DNA of 18,812 nucleotides from CAYOFK01 sp964403185 (GCA_964403185.1 CAYOFK010000040.1:1-18812), one strand, 5' to 3'. Positions 1 through 6,795 are shown, numbered from the stretch's first letter. Translations and numbers: made by a program. The notes: a model not told the origin generated them from the letters alone.

Positions 1-11
1 GCTAAGGAGGC

Positions 12-80
12 ATGAAAGGACAAAAATATAAAGAAATTCCAAATTGGTTAAAACGTATTATAACAAAACCATTTTGTTAA
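12..80 (+). CDS. Possible 22-residue ORF overlapping the end of an upstream gene
   Basis: ATG at 12 opens a 22-codon frame (begins MKGQKYKEIPNWL, ends KPFC) that stops at TAA 78-80. The ATG overlaps a TGA (13-15) in frame 1, giving an ATGA junction as in coupled genes, so bases 1-15 may be the last codons of a gene that starts outside the window. AAGGAGG at 4-10 is only one base from the ATG, too close for a normal Shine-Dalgarno. I recognise no family, and the frame may be chance. Confidence is low. Confidence 0.2.
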   Translation: MKGQKYKEIPNWLKRIITKPFC

Positions 81-103
81 CTGAATCATAATCATTATTT
101 TCA
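61..103 (+). promoter_or_regulatory. Candidate promoter and small hairpin upstream of the aldo/keto reductase
   Basis: TAACAAAA (61-68) and TTTTGTTA (72-79) form a perfect 8-bp stem. TTTG at 73-76 is a match to the Bacteroidota -33 box. Nineteen bases later TATTTTCA (96-103) resembles the -7 box TAnnTTTG, with mismatches in the last two bases. This would start transcription near 110 and leave a leader of about 17 nt before ATG 127. The match is moderate. Confidence 0.35.
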
Positions 104-126
104 AAAAAAAATCAATATTCAAAACT

Positions 127-1161
127 ATGAGTTTAAAAGATCGCAAAACCAGGCGTGAATTTTTACGCAAAATGATCAGTGCGGCCGCCGTCGCCGGCGC
201 TGCTTCCTATATCAACCCATTTGATGTGATTGCAGGCATTGCAGCCGGAAACGGCATGCCCATGCGCCCATTGGGAAAAACCGGTCACATGGTGAGTCTT
301 TTCAGCCTGGGCGGACAGGCCACGGTAGAGATCCCGGGCCGGAAGGAAGAAGCCCTGGCCATTATCAACCGTGCCCTTGACCTTGGTGTAAACTATATCG
401 ATACATCCGCTTATTATGGCAGGGCTTATGAAGGAGAGGAGCAGGGGCCTCTGCAAGGCACCAGCGAACGCTATATCGGACAGGTTTTAAAACACCGCCG
501 TAAAGAGGTGTTCATTGCTACCAAAACACACGACCGGAGCTATGACGGCGCTATGAAACACCTTGAGAAATCATTAAAGAATCTCCAGACAGACGTTATT
601 GACCTCTGGCAGATCCACAATGTCAGGAGTAGAGAAAAAGATACCCTCGACCGCATTTTTGCAAATGACGGAGTAATGAGGGCCATGCAAAAAGCCAGGG
701 ATGAAAAGATGGTCCGGTTTCTCGGAATTACAGGACATGAGGACCCCGGGGTCATGAACATGCTGCTGGAGCGCTATCCCTTTGACAATGCACTGGTGGC
801 CATCAATGCTGCTGATAAACATTATAACTCGTATATTGAAAACTTCCTGCCCGGTGCTGTTGAGAAAAATATAGGCATTGTTGGGATGAAGATCCCGGCC
901 CGCGACCGGATCTTTCACCATGGTGGTATCATCAACATGAAAGAGGCCATGGAGTATGTGTTCACCCTGCCTGTGAGTACCATTATCGTGGGCATTGATA
1001 AGATCCCTGAACTGGAAGAGAATATTCGTATCGCCAGGGAATTCAAGCCCCTCAGTGCAGATGATCTGCTGGCTATTGAGGACAAGGTAAAACCCCACTT
1101 CAAATACCTCCAGTTCTTTAAGAACGGCCTCTTCGACTGGCCCTCTTCCACGGATTGGTAA
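127..1161 (+). CDS. Tat-exported aldo/keto reductase
   Basis: A 344-residue NADPH-dependent aldo/keto reductase (TIM barrel, carbonyl-to-alcohol reduction). The AKR tetrad is visible: Asp92 and Tyr97 in IDTSAYYG, Lys133 in ATKTHDR, His164 in QIHNV. The N-terminus carries a twin-arginine signal, T-R-R-E-F-L-R at 8-14, followed by the hydrophobic run MISAAAVAGAASYI. The folded, cofactor-loaded protein is therefore predicted to go to the periplasm through Tat, whereas most AKRs are cytoplasmic. The barrel begins near residue 45 (MPMRPLGKTG). The substrate cannot be read from the sequence. It appears to be a single-gene unit followed by repeat-rich DNA. Family call is sure; export is inferred from the motif. 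Confidence 0.9.
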   Translation: MSLKDRKTRREFLRKMISAAAVAGAASYINPFDVIAGIAAGNGMPMRPLGKTGHMVSLFSLGGQATVEIPGRKEEALAIINRALDLGVNYIDTSAYYGRAYEGEEQGPLQGTSERYIGQVLKHRRKEVFIATKTHDRSYDGAMKHLEKSLKNLQTDVIDLWQIHNVRSREKDTLDRIFANDGVMRAMQKARDEKMVRFLGITGHEDPGVMNMLLERYPFDNALVAINAADKHYNSYIENFLPGAVEKNIGIVGMKIPARDRIFHHGGIINMKEAMEYVFTLPVSTIIVGIDKIPELEENIRIAREFKPLSADDLLAIEDKVKPHFKYLQFFKNGLFDWPSSTDW

Positions 1162-1231
1162 AGTAAACTTCCAGGCTGAAATTTCAGATACCGAACGGGG
1201 ATCACTCAGTATAACCATAGCTGGAGGTTTC

Positions 1232-1252
1232 ATCCCTGACTTGATCAGGGAT
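1232..1252. repeat. Hairpin repeat with CTTGA loop
   Basis: ATCCCTGA (1232-1239) and TCAGGGAT (1245-1252) pair perfectly over 8 bp around the loop CTTGA. It lies 70 bases after the reductase stop and has no T-run behind it, so it looks like an interspersed hairpin repeat rather than a terminator. The same loop recurs in a different stem at 1390-1410. Confidence 0.6.
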
Positions 1253-1332
1253 CCAGTTGACTATCATCTAAATATCCTGGATTAGCTTCGCTGAGCCCGT
1301 CACTCCGTTTCTCGGTTCCCTTAGCGGACTGC

Positions 1333-1496
1333 CTGTAGAGCGATTTTTCAAATCGCTTGGGGCTGTCTCAAAAGCAACATAATGGCATCATTCCGTACTT
1401 GATACGGAATCTTTGTAATGTGAAAATCAGGCTTTTATGGATTCCTGCTTTCGCAGGAATGATATGTAATCTGACTTTTGAGACAGCCCTCTACAG
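1333..1496. repeat. Palindromic repeat split by an insertion
   Basis: The left arm CTGTAGAGCGATTT (1333-1346), loop TTC and AAATCGCT (1350-1357) form a hairpin. The missing end of the right arm, CTACAG, is found at 1491-1496. Removing 1358-1490 would restore a continuous palindrome with 14-bp arms. The intervening bases are the MITE-like element annotated separately. Confidence 0.6.
1360..1489. mobile_element. MITE-like element with 15-bp perfect terminal inverted repeats
   Basis: GGGCTGTCTCAAAAG (1360-1374) is exactly inverted at 1475-1489. The ends resemble the GGGCTGTCTC-type termini of insertion sequences, but the 130-bp interior encodes no transposase. It contains two hairpins: ATTCCGTA/TACGGAAT around CTTGA (1390-1410) and ATTCCTGC/GCAGGAAT around TTTC (1441-1460). 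No clear target duplication is seen. It is best read as a non-autonomous element moved by a transposase encoded elsewhere. Confidence 0.6.
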
Positions 1497-1527
1497 TGCC
1501 TTCCGGTTAACCTTAGCCTTTTCTTAT

Positions 1528-1535
1528 TACATTTG
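1528..1535 (+). promoter_or_regulatory. Candidate -7 promoter box for cinA
   Basis: TACATTTG is a perfect match to the Bacteroidota -7 consensus TAnnTTTG and lies 33 bases before the cinA ATG at 1569. No convincing TTTG -33 box is present about 19-21 bases upstream. Transcription would start near 1542. Confidence 0.45.
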
Positions 1536-1568
1536 TATTCTTCAAGCCATCCGGAAAAATTGAATCCT

Positions 1569-2819
1569 ATGAATATTGAGATCATTTCAATCGGAGATGA
1601 GTTGCTCATCGGTCAAACCATCAATACCAATGCGGCCTGGATGGGGCAGGAGCTGAATAATATCGGAATGGACATTTCACAGGTTTCTGTCATTCCGGAC
1701 ACCGGGGAAGCCATTATCAGAGCCCTGGATGATGCCCTCAAGCGTGTTGATGTCGTTCTCATAACCGGCGGCCTCGGACCCACCAAAGACGATATAACCA
1801 AAACAACATTGGCACACTATTTCAACACCGCACTGATAGAAAATCCTGACGTGCTGAAAGGCATTGAAGAACGTTTGAAAGCCCGCAACCTTGAAATGAA
1901 TGAACTGAACCGGATGCAGGCTCTGGTTCCGGAAAATGCACGGATTTTTTCCAACAAATGGGGTACGGCACCCGGAATGTGGTTTAAATCTGAAGGTAAA
2001 ATAGTGGTTTCACTGCCTGGTGTACCTGCGGAGATGAAGGGATTAATGACCCGCTGTATATTACCGGAACTGCAGTCGGCATTTAACCCCGGGCATATAT
2101 TGCACCGCACCATTCTGATCATTGGTACCATAGAAGCCAGACTTGCCCAGTTGCTTGAATCCTTTGAAGAACGCCTTCCAAAAGAACTTAAACTGGCCTA
2201 TCTGCCCACTTCACCGGTTATTAAACTGCGGTTTTCTGCCAGAGGTCCTGATAAAAACCGTCTTGAACAAGTGATGGAACAGAGCATCCGGAATCTGTAC
2301 AAGGAAATCCCTGACCTGATCTTTGGGGAAGAACCGGAATCCCTGGAGCAGATCATTGGAAATCTGCTCATGAAACAAAGGAAAACCCTGGCCACGGCTG
2401 AAAGTTGTACCGGAGGAGACATAGCCAGAACCATTGTTTCTGTTCCTGGGAGTTCAAAATACTTTATCGGGTCGGTGATTGCCTACTCGGATAATATTAA
2501 AATTAATACTTTAGGCGTAAAGCCTGATATTATTGAAAATGAGGGTGCTGTGAGTGAGTCTGTGGTGCATGGTATGGCCCTGGGCATTCAACGATCATTC
2601 GGTGCTGATTATGCCATTGCCGTTTCCGGTATTGCAGGTCCCGGTGGGGGTACGGAAGACAAACCTGTTGGCACAACATGGATTGCTATCGGAATTCCGG
2701 GATCGGTCAGTACTTATAAATTTACTTTTGGGAATGAACGCGACCGGAACATCCACAGGGCCACAATGACTGCGTTGGATCTCTTGCGAAAAAATATTCT
2801 TAAGTCAGAGAGGCGGTAA
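1569..2819 (+). CDS. cinA: CinA-family protein (nicotinamide-nucleotide amidohydrolase with MoaB-like domain)
   Basis: A 416-residue CinA protein with both usual domains. The N-terminal molybdopterin-binding-like (MoCF/COG1058) domain covers about 1-165, with ISIGDELLIGQ near the start and TGGLGPTKDD at 66-75; in characterised CinA this domain has ADP-ribose pyrophosphatase activity. The C-terminal CinA/PncC domain (about 260-416) holds ESCTGG at 278-283 and SGIAGPGGG at 353-361, the core of the NMN deamidase that recycles NMN to NaMN. A frame extends 12 codons further to a TTG at 1533, but that TTG lies inside the likely -7 box, and family members start at the MNIEIISIGDE position, so ATG 1569 is chosen. 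From memory, placement just upstream of rpmB is common in the phylum. Confidence 0.93.
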   Translation: MNIEIISIGDELLIGQTINTNAAWMGQELNNIGMDISQVSVIPDTGEAIIRALDDALKRVDVVLITGGLGPTKDDITKTTLAHYFNTALIENPDVLKGIEERLKARNLEMNELNRMQALVPENARIFSNKWGTAPGMWFKSEGKIVVSLPGVPAEMKGLMTRCILPELQSAFNPGHILHRTILIIGTIEARLAQLLESFEERLPKELKLAYLPTSPVIKLRFSARGPDKNRLEQVMEQSIRNLYKEIPDLIFGEEPESLEQIIGNLLMKQRKTLATAESCTGGDIARTIVSVPGSSKYFIGSVIAYSDNIKINTLGVKPDIIENEGAVSESVVHGMALGIQRSFGADYAIAVSGIAGPGGGTEDKPVGTTWIAIGIPGSVSTYKFTFGNERDRNIHRATMTALDLLRKNILKSERR

Positions 2820-2851
2820 AATCCCGACTTTCCCGGTCGCTTCCAGCCGTG

Positions 2852-2913
2852 CCTGCCGGCAGGTATGACTATAATTCGAAAGCCGCTTAGCGCTTTCAAA
2901 GCGCTAAGCGGCT
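2852..2913. repeat. Two palindromic repeats after cinA
   Basis: CCTGCCGGCAGG (2852-2863) is a perfect 12-bp palindrome. AGCCGCTTAGCGCTTT (2881-2896) is followed after one base by its exact complement (2898-2913), a very stable 16-bp stem. No T-tract follows the second one, so it is not a standard intrinsic terminator, although it could still stop or protect the cinA transcript. Both look like members of interspersed repeat families. Confidence 0.6.
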
Positions 2914-3011
2914 GACGATGCTGTCAGGGAGACGGGGGATTTATTGTTGACCCTGTATAGTTCAGATACAGATAAAGGAATATGCAGGATGATTTTTTTT
3001 TAAAAAAATGC

Positions 3012-3042
3012 TTGATTAATTCAATTATAATCACGACTTTTG
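3012..3042 (+). promoter_or_regulatory. Candidate promoter of the rpmB operon
   Basis: TTG at 3012-3014 is followed after 20 bases by GACTTTTG (3035-3042), one base off the -7 consensus TAnnTTTG. The spacing fits the Bacteroidota pattern. Transcription would begin near 3049, with a leader of about 38 nt before the rpmB ATG. Confidence 0.45.
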
Positions 3043-3086
3043 CGCACTGTTTTAAAAAAGCTGTTAAACGCGATAAAATACGGACG

Positions 3087-3329
3087 ATGTCGAGAGTTTG
3101 CCAAGTTACAGGAAAAAAGATGATGGTGGGAAACAATGTATCTCACTCTAAGCGGAGGACCAGAAGAAGGTTCTATCCCAATCTGTTCACAAAAAAGTTT
3201 TACCTGGCCGGTGAAGACCGCTGGATCACTTTAAAGGTTTCCGCAGCAGGGATCCGGCTGATCAATAAAAAGGGTCTTGCTACTGTTTTAAAAGAAGCCA
3301 GGGAAAAAGGATATCTCAACAAATATTAA
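3087..3329 (+). CDS. rpmB: Large-subunit ribosomal protein bL28
   Basis: An 80-residue bL28. The start MSRVCQVTGKK, followed by VGNNVSHSKRRTRRRF, is diagnostic, and the rest is basic with the usual C-terminal stretch (ATVLKEAREKGYLNKY). The protein binds 23S rRNA near the E site. The frame is open a further 35 codons upstream, but that part (LINSIIITTFAHCF) is unlike any bL28, so ATG 3087 is the start. Only one cysteine (Cys5) is present, so this is a zinc-free form. It is the first gene of the operon; rpmG follows after 13 bases. Confidence 0.96.
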   Translation: MSRVCQVTGKKMMVGNNVSHSKRRTRRRFYPNLFTKKFYLAGEDRWITLKVSAAGIRLINKKGLATVLKEAREKGYLNKY

Positions 3330-3342
3330 ACGCTGAGGAATC

Positions 3343-3525
3343 ATGGCCAAAAAAGGAAACAGGGTTCAGGTAATACTTGAATGCACCGAGCATAAAGACA
3401 GTGGCATGCCTGGTACTTCAAGATACATTACCACAAAAAACAAGCAAAACAGTCCCGACAGGCTGGAATTGAAAAAATACAATCCCATCCTCAAAAGAAT
3501 GACCGTTCACAAAGAAATAAAATAA
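3343..3525 (+). CDS. rpmG: Large-subunit ribosomal protein bL33 (zinc-independent form)
   Basis: A 60-residue bL33 beginning MAKKGNRVQVILECTEHK. Family marks include the VQVILECTEHK strand and GTSRYITTKNKQN. The zinc-binding form has two CxxC pairs; here Cys14 is the only cysteine, so this is the C-minus paralogue type that folds without zinc. It sits 13 bases after rpmB and 8 bases before the bL38 gene, clearly in one operon. Confidence 0.95.
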   Translation: MAKKGNRVQVILECTEHKDSGMPGTSRYITTKNKQNSPDRLELKKYNPILKRMTVHKEIK

Positions 3526-3533
3526 GCTGGATC

Positions 3534-3689
3534 ATGGCGAAGAAAGTAGTTGCGACACTGAAAACCGGAAAGGGTAAATCTTTTACCAGGTGCATTAAAA
3601 TGGTGCGCTCAGAAAAGACCGGAGCCTATTTATACAAAGAAGAGATGGTCCATAACGACCATGTCCGTGATTTTTTTTCAAAAAAGTAG
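3534..3689 (+). CDS. DUF4295 family protein, ribosomal protein bL38
   Basis: A 51-residue basic protein (MAKKVVATLKTGKGKSF... ending HVRDFFSKK). Length, start and position behind rpmG match the Bacteroidota-specific DUF4295 family. As I recall, the cryo-EM structure of the Flavobacterium johnsoniae ribosome showed a novel large-subunit protein named bL38, which I equate with this family. The frame is preceded by GCTGGATC rather than a purine-rich Shine-Dalgarno, as is usual in the phylum. It lacks cysteine pairs (one Cys, in FTRCIKMV). In related genomes I expect ftsY next; here 4.7 kb intervene. Confidence 0.88.
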   Translation: MAKKVVATLKTGKGKSFTRCIKMVRSEKTGAYLYKEEMVHNDHVRDFFSKK

Positions 3690-3821
3690 CGCTTATTTTC
3701 AAAGTATCCTGAACAGTTCCATCGCCCTGTAAAAGGATCCCGGCCTGCCGGAGAGTTGATGTGGCTTTATGGTTTTAATGCAGATGCGACTTTTATAACA
3801 AGGTTCTCACTGATGTAACAG

Positions 3822-3856
3822 GCTTTCCCCGTTCACGGAGAGCTTTTGTTGTTTTT
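3822..3856 (+). terminator. Probable intrinsic terminator of the rpmB-rpmG-bL38 operon
   Basis: GCTTTCC (3822-3828) pairs with GGAGAGC (3837-3843), one wobble pair, around an 8-base loop. It is followed by the T-rich run TTTTGTTGTTTTT. It lies about 130 bases after the bL38 stop and separates the ribosomal operon from the lipoprotein/sigma module. Confidence 0.5.
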
Positions 3857-4116
3857 ATACTCCGGTGATGAACTGCATTACCTGATCCTGCACTGAACCT
3901 GTCCGCCTTGCATCATTAAGAAGCCCGATTCCAACTTTTGCCTCTCTTCTTACGTATATATTATGATCGGTAAGGAACGGGTCCCGGTATGAAAACGTTT
4001 GAAGACCGGATCCCGTCAGGTGCAGGTTTTGCGGACAGGCAAAATGCTGAAACAACAACCTGTGTTGTAACCCTCAGAGAGTGAGTCTATATGAAATGTG
4101 ATCCCAGACTAAAATC
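3857..4116. other. 260-base intergenic region upstream of the sigma-factor module
   Basis: No gene is recognisable. A 67-codon frame on the minus strand (3855-4058) matches nothing I know and is probably chance. I find no TAnnTTTG box before the 4117 gene, unlike most other leaders in the window, so the module may be transcribed by another sigma factor, possibly its own. GTAACC at 4067-4072 and GTCTAT at 4085-4090 resemble ECF -35 and -10 cores, but their 12-base spacing is too short to trust. Confidence 0.3.
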
Positions 4117-4836
4117 ATGACAAAAAACCATAACATTACAAGGCTTCTGCTGTGGATGGTTTTGATCCTCTTTTCAGCATGTACAAAAGACGTATTAACA
4201 AGGCCATCCTCATTAAAACTGGTATTTTCGATGAGCCAGGACCCAAATACTGAGAATTATCTGGTATTTACACAAGGGAAAATCAATGTGGCCGGACTGG
4301 AGTTTGAAGGGTACCGTGAAGCTGGTGAAAACCACTTTTTTGAAACAGATTATCATCAACCGGTTAAAGCAGACCTTACATCCGGTGCAGATATACCTGA
4401 CTTTTCCTTTGATGTACCTCAGGGAGTCTACTCCCTCATGAAAATGAATATAGAACTGGAGGAAGAATATGAGAACGAACAGGAAGAGACGCGGAATCCG
4501 GAGGCCCTGGTATTTGAAGGCAGCTATTCAAAACTTAACGGAACGACGCTGCCTGTCCGGTTTGAGACCGCAGAAGTAGATGAAATGGAGCTTACAGTTA
4601 AAAACAGTGAAGGCTTAAACCGGATTGTTTTGTCGGAGGATGTTGTCTCAGAAATCGAAATAAAATTTGATTTCAATTACTGCTTCAGATGGGTTGAAAG
4701 GGAGGATCTTGAAGAGGCGGAGATCAGTAATATCAATGGTACCGCTTACCTGCTCATAAATGAGGAAAAAAACAGTGAAATGTATTCGGAAATCAGCTCC
4801 AGGTTGAAAGATTCGGCCTTTGCCAGACAATTGTAG
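4117..4836 (+). CDS. Outer-membrane-type lipoprotein, DUF4382-like layout
   Basis: A 239-residue lipoprotein. A hydrophobic signal (LLLWMVLILFSA) ends in the lipobox F-S-A-C with Cys22 as the lipidation site; TKDV follows. The mature part is an all-beta, acidic protein: a value-bearing segment (IPDFSFDVPQGVYSLMKMNIELE), then a strand pattern ALVFEGSY...LPVRFETAEVDEMEL, then IEIKFDFNYCF. This order parallels the 6912-7676 protein and recalls DUF4382 proteins, though family membership is my inference. It is 33 bases ahead of the ECF sigma gene, so probably cotranscribed. It could be a sensor or a regulon member. No enzymatic motif is seen. Confidence 0.65.
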   Translation: MTKNHNITRLLLWMVLILFSACTKDVLTRPSSLKLVFSMSQDPNTENYLVFTQGKINVAGLEFEGYREAGENHFFETDYHQPVKADLTSGADIPDFSFDVPQGVYSLMKMNIELEEEYENEQEETRNPEALVFEGSYSKLNGTTLPVRFETAEVDEMELTVKNSEGLNRIVLSEDVVSEIEIKFDFNYCFRWVEREDLEEAEISNINGTAYLLINEEKNSEMYSEISSRLKDSAFARQL

Positions 4837-4840
4837 CGAA

Positions 4841-4859
4841 CCGGTAAATGGTTTACCGG
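4841..4859 (+). promoter_or_regulatory. Hairpin in the leader of the sigma-factor gene
   Basis: CCGGTAAA (4841-4848) and TTTACCGG (4852-4859) pair perfectly around TGG. The hairpin begins 4 bases after the upstream lipoprotein stop and ends 10 bases before the sigma ATG, so it covers the ribosome landing area. There is no T-run. It may lower sigma-factor translation or mark an RNA processing point. Confidence 0.45.
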
Positions 4860-4869
4860 ATGGGATATC

Positions 4870-5397
4870 ATGGAACAGGAACTTGTAAAATCATGTATAA
4901 AAGGGGATCGCAAGGCCCAGGAAAGATTGTATAGAACTCATGCCAGACTGATGTATAGCATTTGTTTGGCTTACACCAAAGATGAAGAGGAAGCCAAAGA
5001 CGTTCTTCAGGATGGTTTCATAAAGGTATTCAGGAACCTGAAAAAATATAATAACCAGGGATCACTGAAAGCATGGATCCGGAAAATAGTCATCAATGCA
5101 GCCATTGACCACCTGAGGAAACGGAAACCTTTAAGCAACTTTATTGCAATCGAAGCCATACAGGAATCTGAATACAGGGATGAAACCATTCCCGAAAGCA
5201 TGAAAACCGATGAAATCATCAAACAAGTCAGAAAGCTTCCTGAAGGAGCCAGAACCATATTTAACCTCTTTGCCCTTGAAGGGTTTACACACAAAGAAAT
5301 TGCAGAAAAACTCAGCATTACCGTAGGTACCTCAAAGTCGCAGTTTTCAAGGGCAAAGACCTTGCTGCAGACCTGGCTTAATGATTATAACGATTGA
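4870..5397 (+). CDS. ECF-type sigma-70 family RNA polymerase sigma factor
   Basis: A 175-residue two-domain sigma factor. Region 2 spans about 15-87: the LYRTHARLMYSICLAYTKDEEEAKDVLQDGFIKVF stretch binds core and -10 DNA, with GSLKAWIRKIVINAAIDHLRKRK as regions 2.3-2.4. Region 4 covers about 112-172, with the helix-turn-helix GFTHKEIAEKLSITVGTSKSQFSRAK that reads the -35 element. Region 3 is absent, as in the ECF group. The stop is three bases before the ATG of the membrane protein at 5401, the usual sigma/anti-sigma arrangement. It would direct transcription of its own module and probably other envelope genes. Its promoter specificity is not readable here. Confidence 0.92.
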   Translation: MEQELVKSCIKGDRKAQERLYRTHARLMYSICLAYTKDEEEAKDVLQDGFIKVFRNLKKYNNQGSLKAWIRKIVINAAIDHLRKRKPLSNFIAIEAIQESEYRDETIPESMKTDEIIKQVRKLPEGARTIFNLFALEGFTHKEIAEKLSITVGTSKSQFSRAKTLLQTWLNDYND

Positions 5398-5400
5398 ATA

Positions 5401-6795
5401 ATGAAAGGCTTTCATAATTCATATAAAGACCGGATAGAGACCGGACAAAAAGAGCCCCCGGAACAGGTATGGGAAGGTATTCGTCTCCAGCTTAATGTGG
5501 ATGCTGCCTGGCATAATGTCTCCCATCAACTGGATGTGGATCACCGCAAAGCACTCTTATTGAAAATGGCCTACTGGTCCGCCGGTCTGGCTCTTGTTGT
5601 GTTTATTGCCTTTGAGTTATTTACGAACCGGGTACCAGATTCACAGTTACCCCGGGCAACTGAAACAGGATCACCGGACCCGGTTAATAATGACACTAAG
5701 GTACAGGGATTGGTACAGGCTGATACTTTCTTACCCGGCAAACCCGGTCTGCCGGCAGTCAGTAACCAATCAGCCAGAAATACCCCGGGAGTGAAGCAAA
5801 CCAATACCTTACCGGTAAAACCTGATCCTTCCGAACAAGCAATTGCAGGCAAATATCTTAAAGAACCCGTTTCTGCAACGGAACCTGTGCCTGGCAAACC
5901 ACCACTGAATGAGGCAGTGAGCACTTTGAGTTTAATTAAACAGGATGTGAATGCACAGGCCTTGCCCGGAATTGACAGCGGCAGGGAACCTCTTACAAAT
6001 CTGTTAGACCCAGGCCACAGGGCGTCATGGGAGAGGGCAGGAAACATCAGGGCCATTGAAGGAAATACTGCACCGTCAGGGGCAGATCGCGAAATAGTAC
6101 TGATTCTTCCGGATCAGACCGGTCCGGGCTCCACCGGCATTCTGTTTCAGCATGCTGTAAAAGCAAAAACCGCCGGCAAATTCATTCTGGGAATGGTTGT
6201 GTCAGCTAAAAACACCTGGCTGTTTAACAATGAAACCTTTGAGGGTCTGCGGCCGGGTGAACTGAATGCCACCCGTCCTCATTTCGCACTGGATATGGGT
6301 ATTGTAACATCCTACCGTTTCGCTCCAAGATGGACCGTCCAGGGAGAGTTTTACCCGGAATCGAAGCATGGACAATCTTATTATCAGTACATCAACGGTC
6401 ATTATGTGCGCAGAGACATCGAGTTGAAGTACCTGCAGTTGGATCTTATGGGGAAATTCAGGCTCTCCATGTTTGAATCACGGACTGATTACAGCAATCT
6501 GAACCTCTTAACAGGCCTGTATGCAGGCCGGCTTCAAGCCGTGAACGAAGTTATTGATCAAATAGTAACTCCGGTCACAGGTTCATACCGGACATACAAT
6601 TATGGTCTGATTCTGGGAGCGGAGTTCGAGTATGCCCTTCTGAGAAACCTCTATATCAGTCCCTCAATCCGGTTAAACATCGGTTTGCCGAATATTTATG
6701 CAGGAGATGGCCAGATTCCTTCCGCCTTGCGGAAAACCATTTCCAGTTCAGCAAAATTCTCTCTCTCATTGGGTTACCGGATCCCGGGAAAATGA
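5401..6795 (+). CDS. Putative dual-membrane-spanning anti-sigma factor (Dma-like)
   Basis: A 464-residue protein with an unusual plan. Residues 1-50 are charged and soluble, with two copies of a W-x2-[IV]-x3-L-[ND]-V-D motif (Trp24 and Trp37), presumably the cytoplasmic sigma-binding part. Residues 51-73 (KMAYWSAGLALVVFIAF core) form one transmembrane helix. Residues 74-258 are rich in Pro, Gly, Thr and Ser and look disordered. Residues 259-462 are a run of alternating amphipathic strands ending FSLSLGYRI, typical of a small outer-membrane barrel. No zinc-binding anti-sigma motif is present. The order matches the Dma anti-sigma factors described in Bacteroides thetaiotaomicron, where the disordered linker crosses the periplasm. 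It follows the ECF gene by three bases. Function is inferred from architecture and context. Confidence 0.75.
   Translation: MKGFHNSYKDRIETGQKEPPEQVWEGIRLQLNVDAAWHNVSHQLDVDHRKALLLKMAYWSAGLALVVFIAFELFTNRVPDSQLPRATETGSPDPVNNDTKVQGLVQADTFLPGKPGLPAVSNQSARNTPGVKQTNTLPVKPDPSEQAIAGKYLKEPVSATEPVPGKPPLNEAVSTLSLIKQDVNAQALPGIDSGREPLTNLLDPGHRASWERAGNIRAIEGNTAPSGADREIVLILPDQTGPGSTGILFQHAVKAKTAGKFILGMVVSAKNTWLFNNETFEGLRPGELNATRPHFALDMGIVTSYRFAPRWTVQGEFYPESKHGQSYYQYINGHYVRRDIELKYLQLDLMGKFRLSMFESRTDYSNLNLLTGLYAGRLQAVNEVIDQIVTPVTGSYRTYNYGLILGAEFEYALLRNLYISPSIRLNIGLPNIYAGDGQIPSALRKTISSSAKFSLSLGYRIPGK

Noticed and set aside
574..1233. 219-residue frame on the minus strand
   Set aside because: It lies opposite the well-supported aldo/keto reductase gene and resembles no family; a shadow frame.
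1333..1357. Hairpin considered as the terminator of the reductase gene
   Set aside because: It is 170 bases after the stop and no T-run follows; it is one arm of a split palindrome.
3855..4058. 67-codon minus-strand frame between the ribosomal operon and the lipoprotein gene
   Set aside because: No known family, no promoter or ribosome site seen; it could be a remnant, but nothing supports that.
4067..4090. GTAACC and GTCTAT as an ECF promoter
   Set aside because: The 12-base spacing is too short and the pair is not clearly repeated before 6912 or 7760.
5571..6056. 161-residue minus-strand frame opposite the anti-sigma linker
   Set aside because: The composition reflects the Pro/Gly/Thr-rich linker read backwards; no motif and wrong direction for the operon.
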